Source: Clostridium sp. MSJ-8 (GTDB taxonomy: Bacteria > Bacillota > Clostridia > Clostridiales > Clostridiaceae). From it: 64,000 bases of DNA. The DNA is taken from positions 102,370 to 166,369 of the forward strand of contig NZ_JAHLQH010000036.1 in assembly GCF_018918325.1 (NCBI RefSeq), read 5' to 3'. The notes under the pieces were generated by a model that was given only the letters and a program-made list of their open reading frames with translations, made no database searches and was not told the origin of the DNA. Below, one piece after another: positions 36,743 to 45,576 of this stretch (position 1 is its first letter; every line of letters starts with the position of its first letter). Position numbers and translations under genes: made by a program.

Positions 36743-39700
36743 ATGAGAAGTGGAAACAATAAGTTCTTTAAGTTAATAAAGAATAAAGTAACATGGATTG
36801 TAATTATTGCAGTTATTGCAACTCTTATAACCATACCTAATATAAGAACAAAAGCAGATGTTATAAAAAATACTGTAAAACTTCTTGAAGTTGAACCGGG
36901 GGACAAGTTTCAATTACAATCAGGTACTTATGAAAATATTAAAGTAGAAGTATCTCATATAGATATGCCGACATTTGTTAGTATGGTTGACGAATTGTCT
37001 GGACAATATGACATAATATGTATTGGTAATTGTAAAAACGGAAAGGATGGAGCCACTCTTAATACTATGTGGGGTGATACTAAGGATTTTAGATACAGGC
37101 AATATGTAGCAGAAAGTAGTGATATAAATCATTTTGGATATATGTATTTTAATTATAATTATTCATGGGCGACTGGAGGAGCACTTGAAAATGAAAGAGC
37201 AAGAAGAAGTTTATGGTATGCATCAAGTGGTTTTGTTCCTAATAATAATACTAGTGGTAAATGGATTGAAATAAATGATTATGCATCATATAATTTATCT
37301 ATTAAAAATGAAAAGATTAATTTCTTAAAGGCTAAATATTCTGTTGATGCAAATGATGATGGGACAAAAGAAACTTATCAATTTGTTATGGATGAATACT
37401 ATTCTGGAAATGATATTACTAATAGACGTGCGAAACAAGTAATTAACTTTATAGAATCTAATCAATTAGTTTATTTAGATAGAAGCGCAATAAGTATTGA
37501 TAAGACAAAGTTATATTCTAATTTTAATAAATATATAAAATCAGATATAAGAGATAATGTACAATGTACTGGTGGATTAGATATGACTACTATTATTAAA
37601 AAATATAAAAGTCTTGATAATGCAAGTCCAGTAGTTACAATTAAACAACAACCTAAGTCTTATAAAGATATGAGTACAATAGAAACTAATAGAAATATAA
37701 AAATAGGCTTTACTGTAAAAGGTGATTCGAGTAAGAAATATAAAGCTAAACTATATATTGATAGTAATAATGATGGTCAATTTTTAGATGATGAAAGTAA
37801 AAAAAATAATTGTGAAGCAGTAGCTCTTGTTGATGTTAATAATATTGATGAAAGTGAAGTTAATTATATTGAATATACTGTTCCACATACATTTGTTGGA
37901 TATCTATCATGGAAACTTGTTGTATTTGAAGCCAAAGATGGGGATGTTAATGATAAGTTTACTGATGATAGTACTAGAATCAAAACATATGTAACTGGAA
38001 ATTGTGCTTATAAGGCAGATAGTTCTGAAACAAATAGTACTATTAACGTTTTGCAACTATTACCTGATAATGCCACTGTTACTTTAAATATGTCAACTGG
38101 TAAAGTAAAAAATAATACTGAAGATACATCTTTTAAGAATAAGCTTGATGATGTTAAGAATAAATTGGGAATAGATATTCAAGTAACTGCTATAAAAATG
38201 TCAGAATTCACTAGTAAGATAGATAAGAGCGGACTATCTGCAAAAGAATATGCTAATTCATTAATAAATAATGAAGCAAATGATTATGGCAAAAAGTTTG
38301 ATATGATAGTAATAGGATTTGGAGATAATGCTACATTAGCAGCAGGAGATGTATTCTCTACGAAGTCAGTTGAGGTATTACAAGAATGTAATAATATGAA
38401 GATGGCACTTATGTTTACTCATGATACTATTTCTCTTAATGTATTAGATGAAGTTGATTTTTATGATGTTAAGTATAGTAAATATAGTGATAAGGGATAT
38501 GTTAATCCAACTCAATATTATTGTAATAATGTTGCTCCTTCAAAGACTTTAACTCAAGGATTTAAGAATTTAGTAGGTCAATCGGTATATGAAGACCCAT
38601 TTGATAGTTCAACTTGGGGAGATGAACATTATCTAACTGTTGGTACGGGATTAAAGAATAGAAAAGATGAATTAATTGGTGGAAATGCTGATGGACTAGC
38701 TTCATTAGGGGCAACACCATTTGCTAATTTAATGTTATATTCATATAATGGAGGTTTTGATACTGAAGATGGCGATCCGACAACAAAAGGTACTCAAACT
38801 AAGAAGGTTATAGGTGTAAATGAAGCCCAAATTACTTCTTATCCATATAATCTTAATGATAAGCTAGGAAGAGATTATACAAAATCTGATGTTAGCAAGA
38901 ATCAAGTTAATTCTAATTGCATGGATATAGCTATGACTCATACTCAATGGTATCAATTAAATTTAGAGAAGGAAGATTTAGTTCCATGGATTAATTTATA
39001 TGGTACACCTATGAATATGGGGGATTCTAGAAACGCTTATTATACTTATAATATAGGTAATATTACTTATTCTGGTTCAGGACATAGTGACATTACTGGA
39101 GAGGCTGAATTAGAATTATTTATTAATACAATTATAAAAGCTATGGATGGAGCTAATATTAAACCTGAGATATTTAATCATTATTATGATTCTGAAAAAG
39201 AAATTAGTAATGGTTCAACAATTTCTGTAGATTTAGGTGAAGATTATAATTTTAAGGTTAGATTATATGATGCTGATTCAAAGGAAAATGATGATATAAG
39301 ATATACAGTAAGTTTAGGATCAGAAACATTGAAAAATGAAACTGTAAAATATGCAATAGATAGATATAATAATAAAGGAATGTTTGTTGATTGTATTATT
39401 CCTGCAGATAAATTAAGTAATTATGTAGGGCAAACAGTAACTGTAACAACTCAAGCAATAGATAAGTATGGAGCTGAATCAGATATTAAGACATTTAATT
39501 TATCTATTAAAATACCACAGTTAAAAGCTGACCATGGTGTTAATAAGTTAGAAGTTAACAATGAAAATTTTGTGATAAAGAACAGTCCATTAAATAATAA
39601 TAAATATAGTGAAGGAGTATCTGAATCGTGGAATAATTTATCAGATAAATTTATAAACGATATTCCTAGAGATTATCAGTCAATAATTCCTTTTGTAGCT

Positions 39701-40135
39701 TGTGCAAAAGTATATAAGTTTAATACTAGGTTACAATTAGAATTGGATAGTAAATTTGGAGATGAAGAAGATAATAGAGCATATGTTGGTACTGATGCAA
39801 CAGAGCCGACAGCTTATTGTGTAACAGCTGATGGAAACTTATCTGAAATAGGCACATTGACATATGATGCAAGTAGCAAGACATATTATATAGATGTTAA
39901 TGGTAGTAGTTTAGCTGGATGTGGTGGACAATTCTCTGAAGATGGAACATGTCCGGTGGTTATAAAATATTATGCAAAGGTTAATAAAATACAAGAAGAC
40001 TCTAAAACTATTTATGTAAATACATTAAATGTATTTATTAATAATGAATATGATACTCCGAATGTATCAAAACCAGCTACAATATATGTAGATTATTCTG
40101 AGATTAATAAAGAAATAGACGGATTATTATACTAA
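36743..40135 (+). CDS. Large exported DUF5057-type protein of the pilus operon
   Basis: 1130 residues. The N-terminus has basic residues and one hydrophobic segment (about 14-32, TWIVIIAVIATLITIPNI) followed by RTKADV, a signal peptide or signal anchor rather than a prepilin leader. Two related modules can be seen. The first starts VKLLEVEPGDKFQL and continues to YDIICIGN (about residues 33-90). The second starts INVLQLLPD and continues to FDMIVIGFGD (about 420-530). These match the DUF5057 pattern of clostridial proteins found with pilus genes. C-terminal parts look like Ig-type beta domains (DYNFKVRLYDADSKEN near 830). Probably an extracellular pilus-associated adhesin or assembly factor; function not shown. 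Preceded by AAGGGGG. Confidence 0.8.
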   Translation: MRSGNNKFFKLIKNKVTWIVIIAVIATLITIPNIRTKADVIKNTVKLLEVEPGDKFQLQSGTYENIKVEVSHIDMPTFVSMVDELSGQYDIICIGNCKNGKDGATLNTMWGDTKDFRYRQYVAESSDINHFGYMYFNYNYSWATGGALENERARRSLWYASSGFVPNNNTSGKWIEINDYASYNLSIKNEKINFLKAKYSVDANDDGTKETYQFVMDEYYSGNDITNRRAKQVINFIESNQLVYLDRSAISIDKTKLYSNFNKYIKSDIRDNVQCTGGLDMTTIIKKYKSLDNASPVVTIKQQPKSYKDMSTIETNRNIKIGFTVKGDSSKKYKAKLYIDSNNDGQFLDDESKKNNCEAVALVDVNNIDESEVNYIEYTVPHTFVGYLSWKLVVFEAKDGDVNDKFTDDSTRIKTYVTGNCAYKADSSETNSTINVLQLLPDNATVTLNMSTGKVKNNTEDTSFKNKLDDVKNKLGIDIQVTAIKMSEFTSKIDKSGLSAKEYANSLINNEANDYGKKFDMIVIGFGDNATLAAGDVFSTKSVEVLQECNNMKMALMFTHDTISLNVLDEVDFYDVKYSKYSDKGYVNPTQYYCNNVAPSKTLTQGFKNLVGQSVYEDPFDSSTWGDEHYLTVGTGLKNRKDELIGGNADGLASLGATPFANLMLYSYNGGFDTEDGDPTTKGTQTKKVIGVNEAQITSYPYNLNDKLGRDYTKSDVSKNQVNSNCMDIAMTHTQWYQLNLEKEDLVPWINLYGTPMNMGDSRNAYYTYNIGNITYSGSGHSDITGEAELELFINTIIKAMDGANIKPEIFNHYYDSEKEISNGSTISVDLGEDYNFKVRLYDADSKENDDIRYTVSLGSETLKNETVKYAIDRYNNKGMFVDCIIPADKLSNYVGQTVTVTTQAIDKYGAESDIKTFNLSIKIPQLKADHGVNKLEVNNENFVIKNSPLNNNKYSEGVSESWNNLSDKFINDIPRDYQSIIPFVACAKVYKFNTRLQLELDSKFGDEEDNRAYVGTDATEPTAYCVTADGNLSEIGTLTYDASSKTYYIDVNGSSLAGCGGQFSEDGTCPVVIKYYAKVNKIQEDSKTIYVNTLNVFINNEYDTPNVSKPATIYVDYSEINKEIDGLLY

Positions 40136-40198
40136 TACAAGAAATATTTTTTCATAAATAGCATAATTTTATTAAGTATTTCTAAGTATAATAAAAGT

Positions 40199-40273
40199 AG
40201 ATAAAGATCCCTAAATGCTATAAACTTCCTTGAAGGTTGGAATGTATAGCATTTTAATGGGATCTTTATTTTG
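40199..40273 (+). terminator. Compound terminator hairpin, copy T5, bidirectional
   Basis: Outer stem AAAGATCCC/GGGATCTTT, inner AAATGCTATA/TATAGCATTT. It lies between the pilus operon and the convergent ytaF gene. Short arms flank it (TTATTAAGTATTTCTAA before, a diverged complement after), making a smaller version of the foldback element. Confidence 0.87.
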
Positions 40274-40314
40274 CTATTATAGAGAAACTCTAAATTTTAT
40301 TACATTTTAATTTT

Positions 40315-40929
40315 TTATACTTTAAATAAAGCTAATATTATAAGGATAGCTCCAGATATCCACGATAGATTCAAATTTACCTTTCTAGTTATAGACCTAC
40401 CTATAAATACACCTATTATAATAGTTAATAAGTTAATAATAAATGATAATATAATAGTAAGAACATAATTTTTCATGGCAAGACTTGCACCTATCCCTAC
40501 TGCTAAGCTGTCTAGTGATAATGCTATTGCAAGGTATATAGATTCTTTTAAACTTAGAATTTTAGAATTATCAATATCAGCCATAGTTTCATCAACATAT
40601 ATTAAAAGAATGAAGTCAAATAATTTAAGTTTTATAGGCTTATCATCTATATATTTCTTACGAAGTATCGATTTAAAGACTCCTTCAAATAATCTATATA
40701 AACCTAATATTAATAATATAAAGAATGAAAAAAATCTACAATAATTAATTGGTATAAAGGTTTTAAATATATTACCTAGAAATAGCGATATGCCAAGTAT
40801 CAAAGTACATATTATACTTATAAGCATAGAAGAATATATAGGAACTTTAATTTTGTTACATCCATATGCAATGCTACATACAAAAGAATCAATACATATA
40901 GATAAGACAAGTAGTATGCTTTCTAGCAT
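40315..40929 (-). CDS. ytaF: Sporulation membrane protein YtaF (MntP-related)
   Basis: 204 residues from the ATG whose last base is 40929, directly after AGGAGGTGA on the reverse strand; an ATG 21 nt further upstream is less likely. Six membrane segments in two similar halves, each with an Asp-Ser motif (CIDSFVCSIAYG and SLDSLAVGIGASL), the arrangement of the MntP/YtaF family of small metal exporters. YtaF is expressed in sporulation in Bacillus, where its role is not known. Transcribed toward the pilus operon. Confidence 0.88.
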   Translation of the reverse strand: MLESILLVLSICIDSFVCSIAYGCNKIKVPIYSSMLISIICTLILGISLFLGNIFKTFIPINYCRFFSFFILLILGLYRLFEGVFKSILRKKYIDDKPIKLKLFDFILLIYVDETMADIDNSKILSLKESIYLAIALSLDSLAVGIGASLAMKNYVLTIILSFIINLLTIIIGVFIGRSITRKVNLNLSWISGAILIILALFKV

Positions 40930-41102
40930 GAAGTCACCTCCTATAAGCAAACATATAGGTTAGTAATATAATATGTGCTATAGTTAGATAAAGTTACAAA
41001 GATATAAGAAAGCTTTACATAAGTGCAATATAAAATTACAGGTATTTTTATAGAGATTTATGATATAATGTGTATGAATATGTTGAAAGGAGTAACAACA
41101 CG

Positions 41103-41903
41103 ATGTATAAGATAATAGCATTAGACATGGATGGAACATTATTAGATGATGATAAGAAAATAACCGAGGAAAATAAAAAAGCACTTATGAGAGCGAAGGA
41201 TAAAGGTGTTAAGGTTGTTTTATCTTCAGGTAGACCTAAGGATGGTTTAATAAAATATTTAGATGAATTAGAATTAATTCAAGACGATGAATATGTTTTA
41301 AGTTATAACGGATGTTTAGTACAAGAAGCTAAAAGTGGAAAAATACTTCATGAAGTGGGACTTAAGGGAACAGATTTACATTATATGTATACATTAAGTA
41401 GAGAATTTAATGTAAATATTCATGCCTTCTCAGAAAAATACGGACTAATAACTCCTAAAATGAGTAAATATACTGAGGTTGAAGCATCATTAAATGGAAT
41501 AGAACCAACTATAATAGATTTTTTTGATATTCCAGATGATGAGAATATAATCAAGATTATGTTAGTTGATGAAGCAGAAATTCTAGATGAAGCAATAAGT
41601 AGATTACCACAAGAAGCATATGACAAATATAATATTGTTAAGAGTACACCATATTTCCTTGAGATAATTAATAAAAATGGCAATAAAGGAGAAGGGTTAA
41701 AAGCTCTTGCAGAACATTTAGGCGTTAAGAGAGAAGAAGTAATGGCATTTGGAGATGCTAGTAATGATAGAGAAATGATTGAATATGCAGGGCTTGGTGT
41801 AGCTATGGAGAATGCTATGGAAGAAATAAAAGAAGTAGCTGATTATATAACTTGTAATAATAATGAAGATGGAGTTGCTAAGGTAATTAACAAATTCATA
41901 TAG
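41103..41903 (+). CDS. Cof-type HAD-IIB family hydrolase
   Basis: 266 residues from the ATG at 41103, after AAAGGAG. Motif I is DMDGTLLDD with both catalytic aspartates (residues 8 and 10), motif II is the Ser/Thr in LSSGRP, and motif IV is GDASNDREM near 218. The C2 cap type between motifs II and III places it with Cof/YbiV-like phosphatases of sugar phosphates, PLP or nucleotides. Substrate unknown. An extended -10 (TGATATAAT ending at 41069) precedes it. Stands alone. Confidence 0.93.
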   Translation: MYKIIALDMDGTLLDDDKKITEENKKALMRAKDKGVKVVLSSGRPKDGLIKYLDELELIQDDEYVLSYNGCLVQEAKSGKILHEVGLKGTDLHYMYTLSREFNVNIHAFSEKYGLITPKMSKYTEVEASLNGIEPTIIDFFDIPDDENIIKIMLVDEAEILDEAISRLPQEAYDKYNIVKSTPYFLEIINKNGNKGEGLKALAEHLGVKREEVMAFGDASNDREMIEYAGLGVAMENAMEEIKEVADYITCNNNEDGVAKVINKFI

Positions 41904-42076
41904 CGTCTATCCTCATAAACACAAGGGTTCCTCTATATTTGTAGCAAAATGAACTAAAAAAATTAATAAATTATTAATTAATTAACATTTATGTATCATG
42001 TAATTAACTAATTGTTAATAAGTATAAAGATATAATATACAACTAGGAAAAAGAGTAATATAATGTCAGTAATATA

Positions 42077-42105
42077 TTAACAAAATGTAAAGAATGTGAT
42101 ATAAT
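42077..42105 (+). promoter_or_regulatory. Predicted sigma-A promoter of the exopolysaccharide genes
   Basis: TTAACA at 42077-42082, 17-bp spacer, extended -10 TGATATAAT ending at 42105. Confidence 0.75.
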
Positions 42106-42152
42106 TAGTTCATAGAAAAGAAACAAATAATTATCAATAGGGGGAATGGTCA

Positions 42153-42824
42153 ATGGATAATTTACAAGTTAGAACAATGCAAGATACTATAAGAGAAGCT
42201 GATGTGAGAAGTCAATCCAATGTAATTTATAATGTAGTTAAGAGGGTAATAGATGTAGTGTGTTCATTGCTTGGGATAATTTGCTTAAGTCCAATATTAT
42301 TGATTGTTTCGATAATTATTAAACTTGATTCAAAGGGACCAGTTATATTTAAGCAAAAACGTGTTGGATTAAATGGCAAAGAATTCAATATATACAAGTT
42401 TAGATCAATGGTTATTAATGCTGAAGAATTGAAGGCAAAGCTTCAAGCTCAAAATGAGATGAGTGGTCCTATGTTTAAGATGAAAGAAGACCCTAGAGTT
42501 ACTAAGATTGGTAAGTTTATAAGAAAAACAAGTATAGATGAGTTACCTCAATTATTTAACGTATTAAAAGGTGAGATGAGTTTAGTAGGACCTAGACCAT
42601 CATTACCTAATGAAGTAAAAGATTTTGAACCATGGATGTTAAAGAGATTAGATGTTAAGCCAGGTTTAACATGTATATGGCAAGTATCAGGAAGAAATGA
42701 TATAGACTTTGAAGATTGGATGAAGTTAGATATTAAATATGTAAATGAAAAAAGTATTTTCCTAGATATAAAATTAATCTTAAAAACTGTTTTGGTGTTA
42801 TTTGGAGACAAACATGCGTGCTAG
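42153..42824 (+). CDS. Undecaprenyl-phosphate sugar phosphotransferase (small monotopic type)
   Basis: 223 residues. One N-terminal re-entrant membrane segment (about 28-55) and the bacterial sugar transferase catalytic domain: KQKRVGLNGKEFNIYKFRSM near 65-90, the Asp-Glu pair in SIDELPQL near 133, and SLVGPRPSLP near 148. It transfers a sugar phosphate to undecaprenyl phosphate, the first step of capsule or exopolysaccharide repeat synthesis. It lacks the WcaJ-type N-terminal membrane domain. Next come cpsC- and cpsD-like genes, but no glycosyltransferases, flippase or polymerase lie in the window. The start follows a GGGGG region. Confidence 0.9.
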   Translation: MDNLQVRTMQDTIREADVRSQSNVIYNVVKRVIDVVCSLLGIICLSPILLIVSIIIKLDSKGPVIFKQKRVGLNGKEFNIYKFRSMVINAEELKAKLQAQNEMSGPMFKMKEDPRVTKIGKFIRKTSIDELPQLFNVLKGEMSLVGPRPSLPNEVKDFEPWMLKRLDVKPGLTCIWQVSGRNDIDFEDWMKLDIKYVNEKSIFLDIKLILKTVLVLFGDKHAC

Positions 42825-42838
42825 TTTGTAGAAAAGTT

Positions 42839-42877
42839 ATGGGAGATAATAGAAATTAATCTCCTATTATTTTTTCT
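42839..42877 (+). terminator. Terminator after the sugar transferase gene
   Basis: GGGAGAT/ATCTCCT stem with flanking A and T runs. Confidence 0.75.
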
Positions 42878-43091
42878 TATTTTAGCATTGTGAGTGGAGA
42901 GAAGAAGGTAAAAATAGTTAATGATTTTATGTAAACCTATTCTTTAAAAATAAAAATTTGAATTATATTTTAATAAATGATTAATACTAGTTGTTTAAAA
43001 TTAATATTTGTATATGTAATAACTAGATGTAAAATTAATGAATATAAGGTATAATTATAATATAATTTTATCAACATAGGAGGATACAACA

Positions 43092-43847
43092 TTGGTAAGA
43101 GAAGATAATGATATAAACTTTTTTGAACTTTTTAAGTCAATTAGAAAAAGATGGGTTATAATTCTTGAAATTATATTAGTGTGCATTATACTTTCTGTTG
43201 TATATAGTTTTATAATTGCAAAGCCTGTATATCAAACAACAACTAAATTATTTATAGGTAAACAAGCAAGTGATGAGACAAGCAGTTACGATAGTAATGA
43301 AGTAAGTATGTTTCAGAAATTAATGTCAACTTATGCTGGATTTGCGCAATCTACAGATTTGATTGAACGAGCAATAGATAAAGCTAAACTAGATGTTACA
43401 GCTGAACAGGTATCTGATAGAATGACTGTTGTAGCAGGCTCGGAAGATCAATTCTTAACATTAACATATAAATCTAATAATATTGATGAAGGTGTTGAAG
43501 TATTAAAGGCAGTTACAGATGAGTTTGTTAAGACTTCAACAGAATATATTCCAAATGGTAATATAGAAATTGTTGAATCACCTAGAGTGCCAACAGAACC
43601 TTCTAGCCCTAATAAGGCTAGAAATATAGCTGTTGCATTTATATTTGGGCTTATTGTTTCTGTTGTGGTTGCTATGGTATTAGAATTCTTAGATAATACA
43701 GTGAAAAAAGAAGAAGATATAGAAAATTTATTGGGAGTACCTGTTATAGGAATAGTTCCAGAGGCAGATTCAACAGAGATTTCTAATCCTACACATGAAC
43801 ATAAGCGAAAAAAATCACTATTTAGAAGAGGTGGTAAGAATGCCTAA
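43092..43847 (+). CDS. Wzz/CpsC chain-length determinant and kinase activator
   Basis: 251 residues, starting with TTG (43092), 8 nt after GGAGGAT. Two membrane segments (about 25-47 and 180-200) with an extracytoplasmic loop between them, and the proline-rich PTEPSSPNKAR motif before the second segment, as expected for Wzz/CpsC. The C-terminal cytoplasmic tail is basic (KRKKSLFRRGG) and would contact the CpsD kinase, whose gene overlaps the end. It controls polymer length and stimulates the kinase. Confidence 0.92.
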   Translation: MVREDNDINFFELFKSIRKRWVIILEIILVCIILSVVYSFIIAKPVYQTTTKLFIGKQASDETSSYDSNEVSMFQKLMSTYAGFAQSTDLIERAIDKAKLDVTAEQVSDRMTVVAGSEDQFLTLTYKSNNIDEGVEVLKAVTDEFVKTSTEYIPNGNIEIVESPRVPTEPSSPNKARNIAVAFIFGLIVSVVVAMVLEFLDNTVKKEEDIENLLGVPVIGIVPEADSTEISNPTHEHKRKKSLFRRGGKNA

Positions 43848-44484
43848 TATATTAAAAAATCCTAAAGGGGCTTATGCAGAAGCTTTTAGAACAGTAAAAA
43901 CTAATATAAGATATTCTTCAACTGATAAAGATAAAAAAGTATTCTTAGTTACATCTACACAACCTGGAGAAGGTAAGTCAACAGTTGCAGTTAATTTAGC
44001 TATGAGTTTATCATTAGATAATAAAAAAGTTATAATTATTGATGCTGACCTAAGAAAACCTACAGTTCACAAGAGACTTCAGATAAGTGGAACAACAGGT
44101 TTAACAGATGTTTTAGTAGGAGAAGCAGAATTAGATGACACAATAATAAAGGTTAATGAGTATTTAAATGTATTAGTTGCAGGTCAGATTCCACCGAATC
44201 CAGCAGAGTTATTAGCATCAAAAGGTATGGAGAAGCTTATTAATAAATTTAGAGAAGAGTATGATTATGTTATATTAGATGGTAATCCTATTTGTGTTAT
44301 AGCTGATTCTCAGATTCTTGCTAGTAAGGTTGATGGTGTTATCTTAATTGCTAGACATGAATATACTAAAAAAGATGAATTAGTTAATGCAAAGAAGTTA
44401 GTAGAGCAAGTTGGTGGACATGTTATTGGGGTAATATTAAATAGAGTTAGAGATAAGTCTAAAAGATATTATTATTACTATTAA
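43840..44484 (+). CDS. CpsD-type tyrosine kinase (BY-kinase)
   Basis: 214 residues from the ATG at 43840 (after AGAGGTGG), overlapping cpsC by 8 nt. Walker A is TQPGEGKST near residues 40-48, Walker A' is IIIDADLRKP near 65-74, and the Walker B region reads YVILDGNPI where most relatives have a DTPP-like sequence. The C-terminus is a run of five tyrosines (210-214), the autophosphorylation cluster. Activity requires CpsC. No CpsB-type phosphatase gene is next to it. Confidence 0.92.
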   Translation: MPNILKNPKGAYAEAFRTVKTNIRYSSTDKDKKVFLVTSTQPGEGKSTVAVNLAMSLSLDNKKVIIIDADLRKPTVHKRLQISGTTGLTDVLVGEAELDDTIIKVNEYLNVLVAGQIPPNPAELLASKGMEKLINKFREEYDYVILDGNPICVIADSQILASKVDGVILIARHEYTKKDELVNAKKLVEQVGGHVIGVILNRVRDKSKRYYYYY

Positions 44485-44495
44485 ATTAAAACATA

Positions 44496-44531
44496 GAGAT
44501 TGTTACAGGTTGCTTGTAGCAATCTTTTTTT
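44496..44531 (+). terminator. Terminator after cpsD
   Basis: AGATTGTTACA/TGTAGCAATCT stem (one T-G pair) followed by seven T. Confidence 0.88.
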
Positions 44532-44534
44532 AAA

Positions 44535-44637
44535 TTTAGAATTGAAAATTGAGAATTATATTTAAATTGAGAATTGAAAATTAAAAACAATTTTACATTT
44601 TAAATTCTAAATTACAAATTAAAATAAGGGGGCATAT
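44535..44637 (+). repeat. AT-rich short direct repeats before moxR
   Basis: Degenerate repeats of GAATTGAAAATT and GAGAATT appear in the 100 nt between cpsD and moxR. No gene. Probably slippage-derived; a binding site for moxR follows at its end (AAGGGGG). Confidence 0.6.
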
Positions 44638-45576
44638 ATGAATAAAGTATCAGAAATAGTAGAGAATATGGAAAAAGTAATGGTAGGAAAAAGAGAAACT
44701 ATCAACAAAATAATTATTGCTTTGTTGTTGAATGGACATGTACTAATTGAAGATGTTCCAGGAGTAGGAAAAACTCAATGCGTAGGTTCTCTGGCAAAAT
44801 CCGTATCTGGAAGTTATAAGAGAATACAATTTACTCCAGATGTTATGGCATCAGATATAACAGGATACAATATGTACAATCAGGTAAAGGGAACATTTGA
44901 ATATAGAGAGGGAGCAGCTAATTGTAATTTCTTGCTAGGAGATGAAATTAATAGAGCATCAACTAAGACTCAATCAAGTCTTTTAGAAGTTATGGAAGAG
45001 AGACAGATTACTGTAGATGGAGTTACTAGAAAAGTTCCGGAGCCTTTTATGGTATTAGCAACTCAAAATCCTATAGAGAGTAAAGGAACTAATAAGTTAC
45101 CAGAAGCACAATTAGACAGATTTTTATTTAGAATATCTATAGGTTATCCAACTAAAGCGGCAGAGATCGAAATATTAAATAGGTTTGCAGGTAGGAATCC
45201 TCTTAATGATTTAAAACCTGTTGCAACAGCACAAGATGTTCTTGATATGCAAGATGAAGTAGAGAAAATATCAGTTAGTGATGATATAAAAGAACTTGTT
45301 GTGTCTATATCAATAAACACAAGAGAAGCTCTAGAAACGTCTTTAGGGGTAAGTCCAAGAGGAACTCTTGCACTACTTAGAGTTTCAAAGGCAATAGCAT
45401 ATATGAAAAAAAGAGATTATGTTATTCCAGAAGATGTTGTATTACTTGCCAAGGATGTTTTATCACATAGAATTATTTTGTCATCTAATGCCAAGGCAAA
45501 AGGAATAACAGCTGATGAAGTTGTAGGCAGTTGTGTTGATAAGGCTTTAAAGCAAATGAATAAGGTGATGCAATAA
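44638..45576 (+). CDS. MoxR-family AAA+ ATPase
   Basis: 312 residues. Walker A DVPGVGKTQ near residue 39, Walker B LLGDEINRA near 100, sensor 1 LATQNPIE near 140, and the arginine-finger and lid regions (SPRGTLALLRVSKA near 240). MoxR ATPases act as chaperones for the assembly or activation of partner proteins, most often encoded with DUF58 and transglutaminase genes, as here. The next gene starts on the last base of the stop codon. Confidence 0.95.
   Translation: MNKVSEIVENMEKVMVGKRETINKIIIALLLNGHVLIEDVPGVGKTQCVGSLAKSVSGSYKRIQFTPDVMASDITGYNMYNQVKGTFEYREGAANCNFLLGDEINRASTKTQSSLLEVMEERQITVDGVTRKVPEPFMVLATQNPIESKGTNKLPEAQLDRFLFRISIGYPTKAAEIEILNRFAGRNPLNDLKPVATAQDVLDMQDEVEKISVSDDIKELVVSISINTREALETSLGVSPRGTLALLRVSKAIAYMKKRDYVIPEDVVLLAKDVLSHRIILSSNAKAKGITADEVVGSCVDKALKQMNKVMQ

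Noticed and set aside
43092..44484. Complete capsule cluster
   Set aside because: Only initiation, chain-length and kinase genes are present; the following genes belong to the MoxR operon.
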